Part shown: piece after piece, positions 1-11,749 of the stretch | Layout: every line of letters starts with the position of its first letter | How positions within the stretch are numbered: position 1 is the stretch's first letter | From: Helichrysum umbraculigerum | Taxonomy: Eukaryota > Streptophyta > Magnoliopsida > Asterales > Asteraceae | NCBI GenBank assembly: GCA_949592205.1 | Contig: CATIUR010000004.1 | Span: 7,939,001 to 8,003,000, forward strand | Length of the DNA: 64,000 bases | Direction: 5' to 3' | Position numbers and translations under genes: made by a program | The notes under the pieces: generated by a model | The model's database searches: none | What the model saw: only the letters and a program-made list of their open reading frames with translations | What the model was told of the DNA's origin: nothing

Positions 1-930
1 CAACACATATTCAGTTCAAATATTAAATATTACCCAACTGAATACTCAATTATACTTAACACTATTTCAATTACTTAATACTAGCCTTAAGTAATAACTC
101 AAGTCTCACAAACTTAGACCATTCTTCTATCTCCTTTGGATTTTCAATGACCCGTTTCAACATAATTTAACTAATCTAGGAATTCAATCACATTCCACAC
201 AATCATAACATTACAATCTATGTTAGACTATTTCAACACACACCGTTGACTACATGTCAACTTTGATTTCAATCAATCAATCAATAAAATCCTCTAACTG
301 CTTTTCTCAAGTTTGACTCATTCACAAACCAATCACAAGCAATTAATTTTATACACAATTCTCTATTCATGGTTTGACTTTCAAAGTTAACATACTATCA
401 ATATTAACTCTCAACAAACCATTTCCTTTTATATGTCCACTTTCAAACATATATTTTAAATTATTACTTTCAATAATCTTATCAATCCTTTACAAGGACA
501 AAGTCAACCTACATCAATCTTGGCTCCATACAAGCCATTTCATATTGTATGTTTACTTTCAAACATAAACTTCTCATTATTACATTCAATAATTCTAGGA
601 ATTCCTCAAGCAAGACAATATTAACTTATCTCAATCTTTGGCTTCATACAAGCCAGATACCAAATAGTGATTCATTTAAACACTATACAAATCCACCTAT
701 GGACAATTTGACACAATCCGTCACAACTACATTTTCAACAAAATCAAATTAATCAATTAGGTTTATCATCAAAACCTCTATTAATGACAAATATATTTTA
801 CTCTCGCACCTTTACAATCTAATTGTCACAGTCCCATCAACTGATTGTTTTCTTATCAAAACAACTATTAAACAACTTAGCATACTATCATGCTCCATTT
901 CCAAAATCACATTACATTTCTTTTATACTA

Positions 931-1025
931 AGTAGCCTCAACAAGTTCATGTGGCACAACATAATATAACAACGGTGATCAGACGTTGCAAGATTATGTT
1001 CTTCACAATCCATTCTCAGGCTACT
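931..1025 (-). other. Long RNA hairpin with self-complementary loop TGATCA (element A)
   Basis: On the transcribed minus strand, agtagcct (plus 1018-1025) pairs perfectly with aggctact (plus 931-938). Inside this, cataat pairs with attatg, and a short acg/cgt-type stem closes a loop containing TGATCA (plus 976-981), which is its own reverse complement. The same architecture recurs at 32612-32705 and 49501-49613 with TGGCCA in the loop. Self-complementary apical loops are the hallmark of retroviral kissing-loop dimerisation hairpins. That role is inferred here. Confidence 0.6.
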
Positions 1026-2229
1026 CTACATTATAATTTTCAATGTGATCTACTCTCACTTATATATTAAATACTTCATGATTTCAAATCAATCATAATC
1101 TATTTAATAGTTTCTATCAGCTGATATACACTCAAAATCAGCTTACTACTTACATATTTAATCTTACATATGCAAGCCATTTCACATACATACAATATTC
1201 TAATTTTCAACAACTAAATTACTCAGTATATCACTTATCTGAAACCTCAAACACATGATAACTCATCATCATAGTTTCAATACTTAACACTAATCAATGT
1301 CCCTATTTACCTCAAAATTCAGGACACATCTTAATTAATTATCATCACTTTGACATATGCTATACTATCAAGCATCAATGTCACAACAAATCTACTCAAT
1401 CATGTTACTATAACACATTTCATTTATTAATTCTCAATTGATCAGAAAGATCTATCACTTCCCCAAATCAATTTCACATTATCATTCTCTACGTGTCTCA
1501 TAAACCTATCAATCTCGGTTTATATCAAGTGTTTTACTATAGTCAAAACATATCATATAGTCGTACAACACATATGTTCTCAAATAGTAGTCATTTTCAA
1601 TTCAAATGACATAACAGTCCTTAAACAGGATTCAAATCACATCCTGTAACCAATCTACTAATATAATGCTATCAATTATTTTGTCTCACCAATAAAAACA
1701 CTCCTTAGGTTCCAACATCAATCTTGCTAAAACCTTAATCAACTCTCTATCTACTTAAACATATTTCTGCATTTACAATTCAATCAGAAATAACCACTAC
1801 AATGAGCAACAATAAGCATCTCATTTAACACTTCTCTCCTCATGTCAACCTATAGCAATCATTAGTTGACTCAAAACTGGGAAATCATATCAGTCTGACT
1901 CAATTAACTTTACAACAAAGCTTACTCAACATAACAGAGTAAACAATTCAAGTTAATGTAAATTAACATAGGCTTATCAAAGATTACCTGGCAATCTTAA
2001 GCCCACGAGTGTTGAGGAAACATGAAATATACCAGTCAATTACTCATGTTCCTCCGTCTCTGCAATCAAACAACAGCTTCACCACTTGTTAAGGGTTAGT
2101 ACATATTCAACTAATCACTTTCTCACACATTCACTAATCAACTAAACCCGCACCCACTGGAATGTTTGACTCAACTCAATCAAAGTTTAGGATTGAACAT
2201 TCTATCATGTCCAATTCACCCAAACTATT

Positions 2230-2241
2230 GCTCTGATACCA
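2230..2241 (-). other. Primer-binding site of element A (initiator tRNA-Met)
   Basis: The minus strand reads TGGTATCAGAGC three bases after the LTR end. It is complementary to the 3' end of plant initiator tRNA-Met, and fixes both the LTR boundary and the element's orientation. Confidence 0.9.
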
Positions 2242-2244
2242 ACT

Positions 2245-4101
2245 TATAACACCCCTCGTTTAATTTAAACAATAATATAATAATGGCTACTCGGAAGCGT
2301 ATATTTAAAACATACTATCAATGTACTCTAAATGTCAATAAACTTTTTCAATCTTATTACACGACATTTCAACAAACTCGGTGTTATATAATTCAAAACA
2401 TCTCTTTAGTTATCAAAATAACATCAGAGTAAAAGCCTGTCAAACATTCCATCCAGTCCAACAACCTCCTGCCCAATATGTCCCATTAATATACAACCTG
2501 CAGGAAGAACTGTGGTGGGGTTAGCATAAAGCTAAGTGAATGAAACTGTAAGCAACAGTCCAACCTAGCATAACAATCTGTTTACATCAAATAACAATAA
2601 ACAGAAAATCAATCAATCACTCGACATCCAATCAATGTCAAGATACACCAATCAAGCATTATTAATCGTCATGAGGATCGGTGGCTCCTGAGATACCCTA
2701 ATACCAGTTTGGTACTCAAGGAACTTTTATCAATCATCTGTATTGGCCTATACAGAATTACCGATAACCAGTTGTTAATCACACACGACCTAGATCCCTA
2801 AACCGACATTTTAAGTTTTAAGATCTCCTGTCGTCTACAATAACAACCAAGTCCAACTGTCAAATCAAGTTGACCTCGGAATCTTACATACTAGCACCAT
2901 CAGTCAAGTAAGCAACTAGTCAAACTATCATGGCAAGATATCTCAACAATTACATTCTATCAAAGTAATACTATAATTACTTGTTGTAAATCAAATCATT
3001 ACAACTAAATCACACTGAGGTTATAGATCCACTCACCAACTACCTCAGGCCTCCACTCAGTAGTCTAATATCACTGAGCCTTCTCCACATCTGAGAATCA
3101 ATAATCAAATATAAGTTAGTAATTAATATCAATATACTGAACTTATATCAACACAATAATTCAAATCAATTATTCGAATAACAGTTAATACCTATGCCAC
3201 CATATTATCTTAGGCATAAATATAACTAAGCATAAGAATATAACTTACATTAACATTTTATGTTCAAGTTATATTAACAACTCATAAGTGTCTAAACCTA
3301 ACACAAAAATGGCTGGAATTCAGCCTTACCCGCCGGGTAAGACCCATACCCGCCGGGTATCCATTATACCTCACAAGCCGCCGGCTTGGCTCAGAAGCCG
3401 TCGGCTTCCCAATCAGCACCCATCCCCGCCGGGTAAGGGAGGTACCCGCCGGGTACTCCCTTCGTCCCAGCCCTCTGCGCTCTGATCAAAACCTAACTCG
3501 CGATTTTAATCACCAAAACTCGATTTCAAACAGTTATAAACACCTAATAACTTCACATAATCATCATGAAACCTTTATAACATGTTTCTAACATCTAATT
3601 CTTCCAAATCATCATTTTCAATCAAATTGATTTAAATTCAAACTTACCTCAATTTGAAGAACACTGAATTGTGATAATGATTAGGATGAAACTAGAATCA
3701 ATCATAGCTCCAAATTCACTTTCAATTTGTTTTCTAGGTTTTGATTTGGATTTCTAAGAATTTCTGTGAGTTTTAGAAGTTTCATATGAAACTTTCCTAA
3801 ATAGGAAAGTGATATAAATAGCCGACCTTACAAACCGCCTCCAATATACGGGTATAATTTAATACCCCATCTCAATCTATTGTCTGGAACCCGAAAACCA
3901 TTTGCGAGTCCAAACATTTTATTGTACCGTCAACTATATTAATTTACAACAATTAATAATTCACTTATCACATTGGAATATTCGGCTCCTATTCCAATTA
4001 TTTCAACTAATTCAAACAATATTATTTTCAAACTCATTTAAATGCTAATTTAAATCAAGAAATAATATATAAACAACTAGGTCCATTTCGAGGATGTTAC
4101 A
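2245..4101 (-). repeat. 5' LTR of element A (1.86 kb)
   Basis: On the minus strand the LTR runs from TGTAACATCCTCG (ending at plus 4101) to GGGGTGTTATA (plus 2245), followed by AGT and the PBS. E1 has the same termini. Inside are the TTCCAGACAATAG block (plus 3878-3892), a palindrome cluster (3311-3457), a predicted leader exon (3037-3090, between CTCAG and GTGAGT) and a conserved intron-end block (2499-2540). The partner LTR is outside the window, so the TSD cannot be checked. Confidence 0.85.
3311..3457 (-). repeat. CpG palindrome cluster, word TACCCGSCGGGTA (element A LTR)
   Basis: Four copies of a palindrome built on acccgccgggt alternate with two of the type aagccgccggctt and a ggctggaattcagcc palindrome. 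The GC content stands out sharply from the AT-rich LTR. The cluster lies between the predicted first donor and the leader exon. Confidence 0.8.
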
Positions 4102-4803
4102 ATTGATGAATGTTCTTACTTAGAAAAATTGGAACCGTGAATGGAGATGACGAGTACTACGATGATGATGATGATCCGATTATGAAGAAGAAGATGATGA
4201 TTATGTTGGTGTTGTTGTTGTTTGATTTGTTGTTGTTGTTGAAATGAAACAGAAAGAGAGAAAGGGAGAGAGCCGAGAGAGATCAAGATGTGTGCGTGTG
4301 TGTGTTTTGAATTATTGAGGTCGGTTGTATACCGGCCTCAATAATTGAGGTAGATGGGTATTTTTCGCCCCGTGTTCGCGTACCCGATCGTTATGTAGTA
4401 TAATCTTTTAAAATGAAAAATCTCTAAATATTATTTCGTATACGTTTTCAATCAAAGTATTTTATAAAAATACTTTTAAGGAGATATAAAAATATATCTT
4501 TGTTTTACTTAAAATATACGGATAGTTTTCTGTATACAAAATGTGTTAAAATTATTAACCGAGTAAATAATTATTATTCTAACCAATAATACATTATTTA
4601 AAAATTGTTTTTCACCAACGTCCGCATTTAAGATTTCGTTTCCTTTTTGTTTTGTTCGTTCGTGATTTTCGATTAATCAATGTGTTATATATATATCAAT
4701 ACATATATGTTACTTGTGTACTAGAGTACTGACACGTATGTAATACGTGTTTTAAAAGTTTAAATTAGGAGCTAATTTTGGGTTATTTTGACCGGGTGTC
4801 ACA
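4102..4803 (-). repeat. Remnant of an older LTR into which element A inserted
   Basis: On the minus strand it starts TGTGACACCCGG at 4803. It shares blocks with the beginning of solo LTR C (28924-31438): the phrase caccaacgtccg followed by atttaa, and a pyrimidine-rich stretch ending cccgatcg near 4385 (30975 in C). It stops abruptly at the A insertion, and its remainder is off-window. Confidence 0.55.
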
Positions 4804-5629
4804 AATACTAAGCTTTAATCACGTGTTAATCAACATATACCATGAATAATTAATTGTGAACAAATTTTAACTTTTTATCATAAATCACATGTGATTATAT
4901 TGTAAAATCCGGCAAAAAAAGAAAAAAATAATTCGTCAAAAGTATATGTAACATCCTCGTTACCGGCCTAGGAGAAATTTGGTAATGTACTTAATTCATT
5001 TGATTATTTAATTGAGTTTAGAAATAATTAGTATTATTTGGCTAATTGAAATAAATATGTCCAGTGGTCAAATGACTTATTGGGATACATGAATTATTAC
5101 TTGTGTTAAATTATTATAGTTGACGGTATAATAATATATATTTTCACGTAAACGGTTCTTAGGTTCCAGACAATAGATTTAGAGCGGGTATTATTTGGTA
5201 ACCAACTTATACCCAACTTTGGGGATGGATCGGCTCATTGTTTCCCTCCCCAATTTTTATAACTCCCCAAAATAAACACATATATTGAGTTTGAGATAGA
5301 AATCAAAAGAAGAAAACTTTGGTCAATCGATTAGAGCTTGGATTCGTGGTTCCACTGAACAACATCATCATCTACCTTACTCTTATCTCGATTGTAAGTT
5401 AAATTGCTTTGATTATGTGTGTTTATGTGTTAGGGTTTGATATAATAGATAAATGAATGATTATGCTTAGGTTGATGATTTAGGAAGTTAGTTGTGGTTG
5501 GAACTTGTTGTAGGATGATACTTGAAGTCACTCATTTGCTATAATCGTGTATTGTAGCTGGAACTTGGTGATTTGTGGTTTTGGTTCGAGTTTGGTTTTG
5601 CAGAAACTGGGCGTGCTTGATGTTCTTGG

Positions 5630-5911
5630 GAATCCGGCGGATTCACGGGAATACGGTCGGATTCCCCCTTTTTATGTCAGTCTAGATCATATGGGAATCC
5701 GGTCGTATTCCTTGGAATCCGGCGGATTCAGATACCGGATTCATGGGAATCCGGCGTATTCCGAGGGCATATTCCTTAGTTAGGGTTCTGTCCCAAATTG
5801 GAGCTGAAAGGGGGTGGGAATACGGCGGATTCATGGGAATCCGACCGTATTCATTTGAATCCGGCGGATTCCCATGGAATCCGGCGGATTCCCATGGAAT
5901 CCGGCGGATTC
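5630..5911 (+). repeat. CpG palindrome cluster, word GAATCCGGCGGATTC (E1 5' LTR)
   Basis: About a dozen near-palindromic 15-16-mers of the form gaatNcgg(c/t)(c)g(g/t)attc are spaced by a few to about 40 bases. The last three are tandem 20-bp units sharing cccatg. The 3' LTR copy (12432-12697) has two of those units instead of three, so unit number changes quickly. Confidence 0.85.
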
Positions 5912-6075
5912 CCACTGTTTGCAGCTTTTGTCATTTTAGTTGCTAGAACCTGTGTCAATCAACTTGTATGCTACCTTTATGATACTTAATGCTTGTTGAA
6001 CTGATATTGAGTGTTTAATGAAAGTTATATATCATATGAAATGAGTATTAACTTGTAATCTTCTTGTATTCTCAG

Positions 6076-6131
6076 ATAAACCGAAGACTCAATAATATTA
6101 GACCTTTGAGTGAAGACGGTGATTGTGAAGG
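6076..6131 (+). other. Predicted spliced leader exon in LTRs
   Basis: 56 nt bounded by ttctcag on the left and GTGAGTGG on the right, containing aatattagacctttgagtg. Equivalent exons lie at 15045-15100 (E1 3' LTR), 14062-14123 (solo LTR), 3037-3090 minus (A), 36163-36216 and 27590-27643 minus (B) and 29699-29725 minus (C). Boundary motifs are kept although flanking LTR sequence has diverged. The exon call is inference from splice-site grammar. Confidence 0.5.
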
Positions 6132-6860
6132 GTGAGTGGATCATTGACTTTCAGTCTAAATTAGTTGTAACAATCTGGTTACAACGGGTAAACATGTTCT
6201 ACTGTTATACATTGTATAAATTGCATATTGCCATGATGATTATGGAATGTGCTATCTTGTCAGGGGTCAATATGAAATTGGGTTTGGATACTGTTACTTT
6301 GGACGACATGATGACTTTGTACATGTGTTGTTTATTGAAATCATGTCGTATGTAGTAATGGTACTAAACTATCGGTAAGACCACTGTTTGGCCTTCAGTG
6401 GTTATAAGTGTTACTTGGGGAACCACCGCGGCATGAGGGTACCTCAAGGACCACCGATCTTCTTTGATGTATTTGTTATGATGCTTTGTGGTGATCAATT
6501 TCTATGATAGTTTAGATTGATAGTTGTGATCTATTCACTTAGCTTCGTGCTAATCCCTCTCCTCACTTCTTGCAGATTACTTTTGTTGTGGGTGGGCAAG
6601 AAGTTAGTTGGAAGAATGTTTGACTGCCTACTCTGACTATACGACATGTAGTCGTTTATAAACTTATGTTTTGGAATTTAAATAACACCTAACTTAATGT
6701 TGTAGCTGATGTGGTTATTGTACCAACTTATCATGCAGGCATAGATTGTGTTTTGGGAATTATGTTATACGCAATCTATAGTGCATGATTTGTATTTAAT
6801 CGCTTCCGATATATGTTTAAAAAAAAATAATGTCTCTTTAAATATTGTGGTGTTATAAAT

Positions 6861-6872
6861 TGGTATCAGAGC
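6861..6872 (+). other. Primer-binding site of E1 (initiator tRNA-Met)
   Basis: TGGTATCAGAGC begins three bases after the 5' LTR. It is the standard plant Ty3/gypsy primer site. Confidence 0.95.
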
Positions 6873-7006
6873 TTAGGTTTGGGTGAATTGAGCATGGGTT
6901 AAGTGTTCAATCCCAAATCTATGTGTCTCAGTCAAACATTCCTGTGAGTGGGATTTTGTTAGCATGTGAAGTTGGTTAGTATATAGGTACTAACAACTAA
7001 CGTGTT

Positions 7007-10000
7007 ATGAGATGTTGTTTTGGTACAGATATGACAGAGAATGAACCTCCAGCTGACACACCCCGTGATGTCCCTCAAACTAATGTATCCCCTACTGGAA
7101 CCCAAAATGTTAGCCAGGGTCAAACTGGTACTACCTTTTCTGCAGGGGATTTTGATCATGATGATTATATGATTCATCTAGAGACAGAAAATCTGAGACT
7201 TAAGGCAATAGAACAACAGTTTTTGCAACAACAACAACAAAACCGGTCTTCTCAACAAATTTTGCAATCCTTGCCACCTACTGTTAGCACTGTACCACCA
7301 CTTTTGGTGACTTCGCAGATTCCAGTATCTCAGTCTTATTATCATCATCCACACTATGGTACCTATCCGATTTCGGCTCCGTTCTCTTCCGGACCTTCGG
7401 GTTATCAGACTCCGATATTTCAAGCTCAGAGTCAACCTAAGCTATGCTCTTTTAAGACTTTCAAGTCTTGTGGACCATCGGATTATTCGGGTAGTACAAA
7501 TCCCTCCGTTACCTTGGATTGGCTGAGGGATGTGGAAAGAAAGTTTGAGGTTTGTCGATGTGAAGAGGAAGTCAAGGTTCCTTTTGCGGTGCAACTTATA
7601 AAGGGTCCCGCAATGGTTTGGTGGGATTCCATTACATCACATTTTTCCCCACAGCAGAGAGCATCGATTTGTTGGTCTGATTTCCACAATGAGGTTTGTA
7701 AGAAATATTGTTCGAGATTTGACATGACTCGGATTCGACGCGAGTTTTTGGATTTGCAATTAACGGATAAGATGACTATGGATGATCTCATTTCCCAATT
7801 CACTGACAAGTTGAGATTCGTGCAACAATGGGTACTGGAGGAACGTATGAAGATTGACCATTTTGTGGGAATGCTACCGCATACTTATCGGACGACCGTG
7901 AGATTGGCGGGTACTCTTTCCCAAGCTTTTGATCTTGCCCGTTCTGTGGATGGGGATATTAGGGCACAGGGTTTGGAGGTTAAGGAAAAATCTCCATTTA
8001 AACCCAAGGGTGAATCTTTGGGTAGTCCTGGAAAGAAGAAATGGCAGGGTTCTCATCAACCTAAGAAGTCCAGTTCGGATAGTAAATCATTGGACAGAAC
8101 CAATTGGTGCCACAGTTGTAAATCGCGACACACGGGTCCTTGCACTCCACAAACTGCTAGGTGTATCAAATGTGGACAACTTGGTCATGATATCAAGGAT
8201 TGTGCGTTTCCTAGACATGTGTGTTGGAATTGTCAAAAGGAAGGTCATCGTTCGGGTTTGTGTCCGGAGGCTAGGAAACAAAGGATGGGTGTGGTCGGTG
8301 GGTCTTCATCTTCCGGCCAGAAAAGAAAGAATCCACCAACGGTAACTGGTAGGGCATTCCAAATGACAGCTGATGATGCTGTCAGGACTGAAGATGTTAT
8401 CACTGGTACATTTCTAATCAACTCTGTACCAGCTACTGTTCTGTTTGATTCGGGAGCCAATTGCTCATTTATATCTATGCTTTTCTGCGATAAACTGAAA
8501 TTGACTCCCACTTGTATTACAAATCCTATTGAGGTTGAGATAGCAAATGGCAAGATAGTTCCAGTTACCACATCGGTGACTGGAGCTAGCATTTTGATTG
8601 AGGATCATAGTTGCCCAATTTCTTTTCTATTGATGCCTATCCCCAGTTTTGATGCGGTTTTAGGCATGGATTGGTTAAGTAAGAATAAGGCAAGTATAGA
8701 GTGCCATAAGAAACTAATTAGGATTCCAATCTCTAATGAGTCATTTGTAGTGGCTCGAGGGGAACGGGAAGGAGGTAGTATCCCTATGATTTCTATGATG
8801 AAAGCTAGTAAATCTCTAGCTAAGGGGTGTGTATCCTACCTGACTTATATAGTTGATGCAAAATTAGAAAAGAAAACCGTTTCCAATGTTCGGGTGGTTT
8901 CTGATTACCCTGACGTTTTTCCTGATGAATTGCCTGGGTTGCCTCCCATTACAGAGGTGGAATATAAAATTGACCTAATTCCGGGTTCTACTCCCGTAGC
9001 TAAGGCTCCTTATAGACTAGCTCCCTCCGAAATTCGTGAAATGATGACCCAAATCCAGGAGCTATTAGATAAGGGTTTCGTCAGGCCTAGTTCGTCTCCC
9101 TGGGGTGCACCCGTGTTGTTTGTTAAAAAGAAGGATGGCACCCTTCGGATGTGTATTGATTATAGGGAGTTGAATAAGCGAACCATAAAGAATAAGTGCC
9201 CTTTGCCCCGAATAGATGAATTGTTTGATCAATTGCAAGGGTCTTCCTATTTTTCTAAGATTGATTTGAGGTCGGGTTATCATCAAGTGCGGGTTTGTGA
9301 GGAGGATATTCCTAAGACGGCTTTTCGCACTAGATATGGTCATTATGAATTTCTTGTTATGCCTTTTGGGTTGACTAATGCTCCAGCGGTCTTTATGGAT
9401 TTGATGAATAGAGTTTGTCGGCCCTATCTTGATAAGTTTGTTATTGTATTTATTGATGATATATTGATTTATTCTAAGACTAAGGCTGATCATGAAGTAC
9501 ACTTGTGTTTAGTACTCGACACTTTGAAACAGGAGAAGTTGTATGCTAAGTTCTCCAAATGTGAGTTTTGGTCGCGTGAGGTCCAGTTTTTGGGGCATAT
9601 TATTTGTGAGGATGGAGTTAAGGTTGATCCATCTAAAGTTGAGGCAATTATGAATTGGCAAGCGCCTAAGTCTGCTTCGGAGATTAAGAGTTTTCTTGGT
9701 CTAGCGGGTTACTATCGAAAGTTCATCAAGGATTTCTCTAAGCTCGCGGGTCCTTTGACGAAATTGACTCGAAAGGATGTTAAGTTTCAGTGGAATGATC
9801 AACAAGAGTCGGCTTTCCAGACCTTGAAACAGTTGTTGTGTCAGGCTCCAATTTTAGCCTTGCCTGAAGGGTCCGAGGATTTCATTGAGTATTGTGATGC
9901 TTCGCATGCGGGTTTGGGTGGTGTCTTGATGCAACGTGGTCGGGTCATTGCGTATGTTTCTCGTCAGCTTAAGCCTCATGAAAAGAATTATCCTACCCAT

Positions 10001-11737
10001 GACTTAGAACTTGCAGCTGTAGTCTTTGCCTTGAAAATCTGGAGACACTATTTGTATGGTACTAAATGCGTTATTTGTACGGATCATAAGAGTCTTCAAT
10101 ACATGTTTTCTCAGAAGGAACTGAATATGCGTCAGAGGAGATGGTTAGAGTTGATAAAAGACTATGATTGTGAGATTCGTTACCATCCGGGTAAGGCGAA
10201 TGTGGTCGCGGATGCGTTGAGTAGAAAAGGGAAATTTGAGAAAGTTTGCTTTATGCGATTGGAAGTTTCCTCTGATTTGATTGAAAGATTGCGAACGGCA
10301 CAAATGGAAGCATCGTTGGATCAAAATTTGAAGGCCGAGATTCTATTGAAAAGGAAAGAATTTTTATGTGACGATTCTCGTGGATTAAAGACATTTCAAT
10401 CGCGAGTTTGGGTTCCTTTGCTTGGTGGGCTTCGTGATGTAATATTGATGGAAGCTCATAAGTCCAGATTGTTGGTTCATCCCGGGAGCACAAAAATGTA
10501 TAATGATCTGAAACCTTTGTATTGGTGGCCTACTTTGAAAATGGATGTTGCTCGATTTGTGGAATCATGCCATATATGCTCTCAAGTAAAGGCCGAGCAC
10601 CAGAAACCGTATGGGTCGTTGAAACAACTTGAGATCCCCGAGTGGAAATGGGAAAACATTACGATGGACTTTGTAACAAAATTTCCGCGAACCATTAGAG
10701 GAAACGACATGATTTGGGTGATTGTGGACCGATTGACTAAGAGTGCTCACTTTCTTGCTACTAGTGAGACGGCTTCTTTGAGTAAATTATCCCAATTGTA
10801 CGTCAATGAGATCGTTTCGCGACATGGAATTCCTTTATCTATTGTGTCGGATAGAGATCCACGATTCGTGTCCGGGTTTTGGCAGGGTTTGCAGAAGGAA
10901 TTGGGTACCCGAATTAATTTGAGTACGGCGTATCACCCTCAGACGGACGGTCAATCAGAGCGCACCATTCAAACTTTGGAGGACATGTTGCGTGCTTGTG
11001 TGTTAGAATATGGTGAGTCTTGGGATTCACACCTGCCATTGATCGAGTTTGCGTATAATAATTCTTATCACTCGAGTATAGGTATGCCTCCGTATGAAAT
11101 GCTTTATGGGCGTCGTTGTAGAACACCCACTTGTTGGCTGGAAGCGGGTGAGAAACAATTTGCGGGTCCAGATATTGTACAGATTACTGCTGATAAGGTA
11201 GCAATTGCTCGTGAGAAGTTAAAAGCGGCACGGGATAGACAGAAACAGTATGCCGATCCGCGGCGCCGTCCGGTTTCGTTTGTGGTGGGTGAATTGGTTT
11301 ATTTAAAGGTTTCCCCTTGGATAGGTGTGATTCGGTTTGGTAAGCGTGGTAAACTTGCTCCTAGGTTTATTGGGCCATTTAGAATTCGCCAAGTAGTTAA
11401 TGATCAAACGGTATCGTTAGATCTTCCTCCTGAATTAGCAGGTATTCATGACACCTTCAATGTATGTTACTTAAGAAAATGTAAGGTGGAGGACCAATCC
11501 CAAGTCCTTCCGTTACAAGACTTGCGTGTCGACTTAAGTCAGAAACTTGTAGAGGAACCCATAGAGCTTGTAGATAGAAAAGTGACTAAACTTCGAAAGA
11601 AGGAGATACCCATGGTTTTGGTTAAGTGGCGACATAGTCTGGGTACTAATCTTACGTGGGAAACGGAGGAAAGCATGAGATTGCGGTATCCTAATCTTTT
11701 TGAGCGTGGCGAGATTTCGGGGACGAAATCTTCTTAA
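7007..11737 (+). CDS. Gag-pol polyprotein of E1
   Basis: A single uninterrupted frame of 1576 codons makes the capsid and replication enzymes of the element. Gag (about residues 1-440) carries the retrotransposon Gag core and two CX2CX4HX4C zinc knuckles at about 386 and 406. The aspartic protease has DSGA with Asp481. Reverse transcriptase has FIDD with Asp817 and Asp818. RNase H keeps Asp964, Glu1001 and Asp1026. Integrase has an HHCC zinc region (about 1140-1190) and the DDE triad Asp1221, Asp1282, Glu1318 with 35 residues between the last two. The C-terminus (about 1500-1570) looks like a chromodomain, the targeting module of chromoviruses. Translation more probably starts at Met9 (7031), because upstream codons look like leader sequence just after a CAG. 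No stop codon separates gag from pol. All catalytic residues I checked are present. Confidence 0.95.
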   Translation: MRCCFGTDMTENEPPADTPRDVPQTNVSPTGTQNVSQGQTGTTFSAGDFDHDDYMIHLETENLRLKAIEQQFLQQQQQNRSSQQILQSLPPTVSTVPPLLVTSQIPVSQSYYHHPHYGTYPISAPFSSGPSGYQTPIFQAQSQPKLCSFKTFKSCGPSDYSGSTNPSVTLDWLRDVERKFEVCRCEEEVKVPFAVQLIKGPAMVWWDSITSHFSPQQRASICWSDFHNEVCKKYCSRFDMTRIRREFLDLQLTDKMTMDDLISQFTDKLRFVQQWVLEERMKIDHFVGMLPHTYRTTVRLAGTLSQAFDLARSVDGDIRAQGLEVKEKSPFKPKGESLGSPGKKKWQGSHQPKKSSSDSKSLDRTNWCHSCKSRHTGPCTPQTARCIKCGQLGHDIKDCAFPRHVCWNCQKEGHRSGLCPEARKQRMGVVGGSSSSGQKRKNPPTVTGRAFQMTADDAVRTEDVITGTFLINSVPATVLFDSGANCSFISMLFCDKLKLTPTCITNPIEVEIANGKIVPVTTSVTGASILIEDHSCPISFLLMPIPSFDAVLGMDWLSKNKASIECHKKLIRIPISNESFVVARGEREGGSIPMISMMKASKSLAKGCVSYLTYIVDAKLEKKTVSNVRVVSDYPDVFPDELPGLPPITEVEYKIDLIPGSTPVAKAPYRLAPSEIREMMTQIQELLDKGFVRPSSSPWGAPVLFVKKKDGTLRMCIDYRELNKRTIKNKCPLPRIDELFDQLQGSSYFSKIDLRSGYHQVRVCEEDIPKTAFRTRYGHYEFLVMPFGLTNAPAVFMDLMNRVCRPYLDKFVIVFIDDILIYSKTKADHEVHLCLVLDTLKQEKLYAKFSKCEFWSREVQFLGHIICEDGVKVDPSKVEAIMNWQAPKSASEIKSFLGLAGYYRKFIKDFSKLAGPLTKLTRKDVKFQWNDQQESAFQTLKQLLCQAPILALPEGSEDFIEYCDASHAGLGGVLMQRGRVIAYVSRQLKPHEKNYPTHDLELAAVVFALKIWRHYLYGTKCVICTDHKSLQYMFSQKELNMRQRRWLELIKDYDCEIRYHPGKANVVADALSRKGKFEKVCFMRLEVSSDLIERLRTAQMEASLDQNLKAEILLKRKEFLCDDSRGLKTFQSRVWVPLLGGLRDVILMEAHKSRLLVHPGSTKMYNDLKPLYWWPTLKMDVARFVESCHICSQVKAEHQKPYGSLKQLEIPEWKWENITMDFVTKFPRTIRGNDMIWVIVDRLTKSAHFLATSETASLSKLSQLYVNEIVSRHGIPLSIVSDRDPRFVSGFWQGLQKELGTRINLSTAYHPQTDGQSERTIQTLEDMLRACVLEYGESWDSHLPLIEFAYNNSYHSSIGMPPYEMLYGRRCRTPTCWLEAGEKQFAGPDIVQITADKVAIAREKLKAARDRQKQYADPRRRPVSFVVGELVYLKVSPWIGVIRFGKRGKLAPRFIGPFRIRQVVNDQTVSLDLPPELAGIHDTFNVCYLRKCKVEDQSQVLPLQDLRVDLSQKLVEEPIELVDRKVTKLRKKEIPMVLVKWRHSLGTNLTWETEESMRLRYPNLFERGEISGTKSS

Positions 11738-11749
11738 GGAGGGAAGATT
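11736..11749 (+). other. Polypurine tract of E1
   Basis: aaggagggaagatt lies directly before the 3' LTR and overlaps the stop codon. It primes plus-strand DNA synthesis. Confidence 0.85.

Larger units (their letters stand above)
1..2244 (-). mobile_element. Internal region of non-coding LTR retrotransposon A (5' part)
   Basis: Reading on the minus strand, this follows the primer-binding site and 5' LTR of element A. It is AT-rich and has no long ORF on either strand, so no gag or pol is visible in the 2.2 kb present; the rest lies beyond the window's left edge. It is related to the internal region of element B (31444-35437). Both have, just after the PBS, the 'lacking-gene' block around 1985-2100 (B: 35190-35300), including the shared phrase cccacgagtgttgagga, and both have the long hairpin at 931-1025 (B: 32612-32705). 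This fits a LARD-type non-autonomous element moved by proteins supplied in trans. Gag-pol could still lie outside the window. Confidence 0.7.
4947..6857 (+). repeat. 5' LTR of E1
   Basis: 1911 bp, from TGTAACATCC to GTGTTATA. From 5' to 3' it holds the block ggttccagacaatag (5162-5176), a donor-like ttgtaagtt (about 5393), a palindrome cluster (5630-5911), a predicted leader exon (6076-6131), a conserved intron-end block with CTAAT (6536-6575) and an A-rich run close to the 3' end. Confidence 0.93.

Noticed and set aside
5547..5989. Several overlapping open frames on both strands (for example 5547-5783 and 5682-5915)
   Set aside because: They run through the palindrome cluster of the E1 LTR. 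Because the repeat is palindromic and a multiple of about three, it stays open in several frames; no start context or family similarity.
6110..6355. 81-codon frame also present at 15079-15324
   Set aside because: It lies inside both E1 LTRs and is duplicated only for that reason; it overlaps the predicted leader exon and has no family resemblance.
9065..9502. 145-codon minus-strand frame
   Set aside because: Shadow of the conserved reverse transcriptase region of E1 on the other strand; low-complexity Ile/Asn-rich product.
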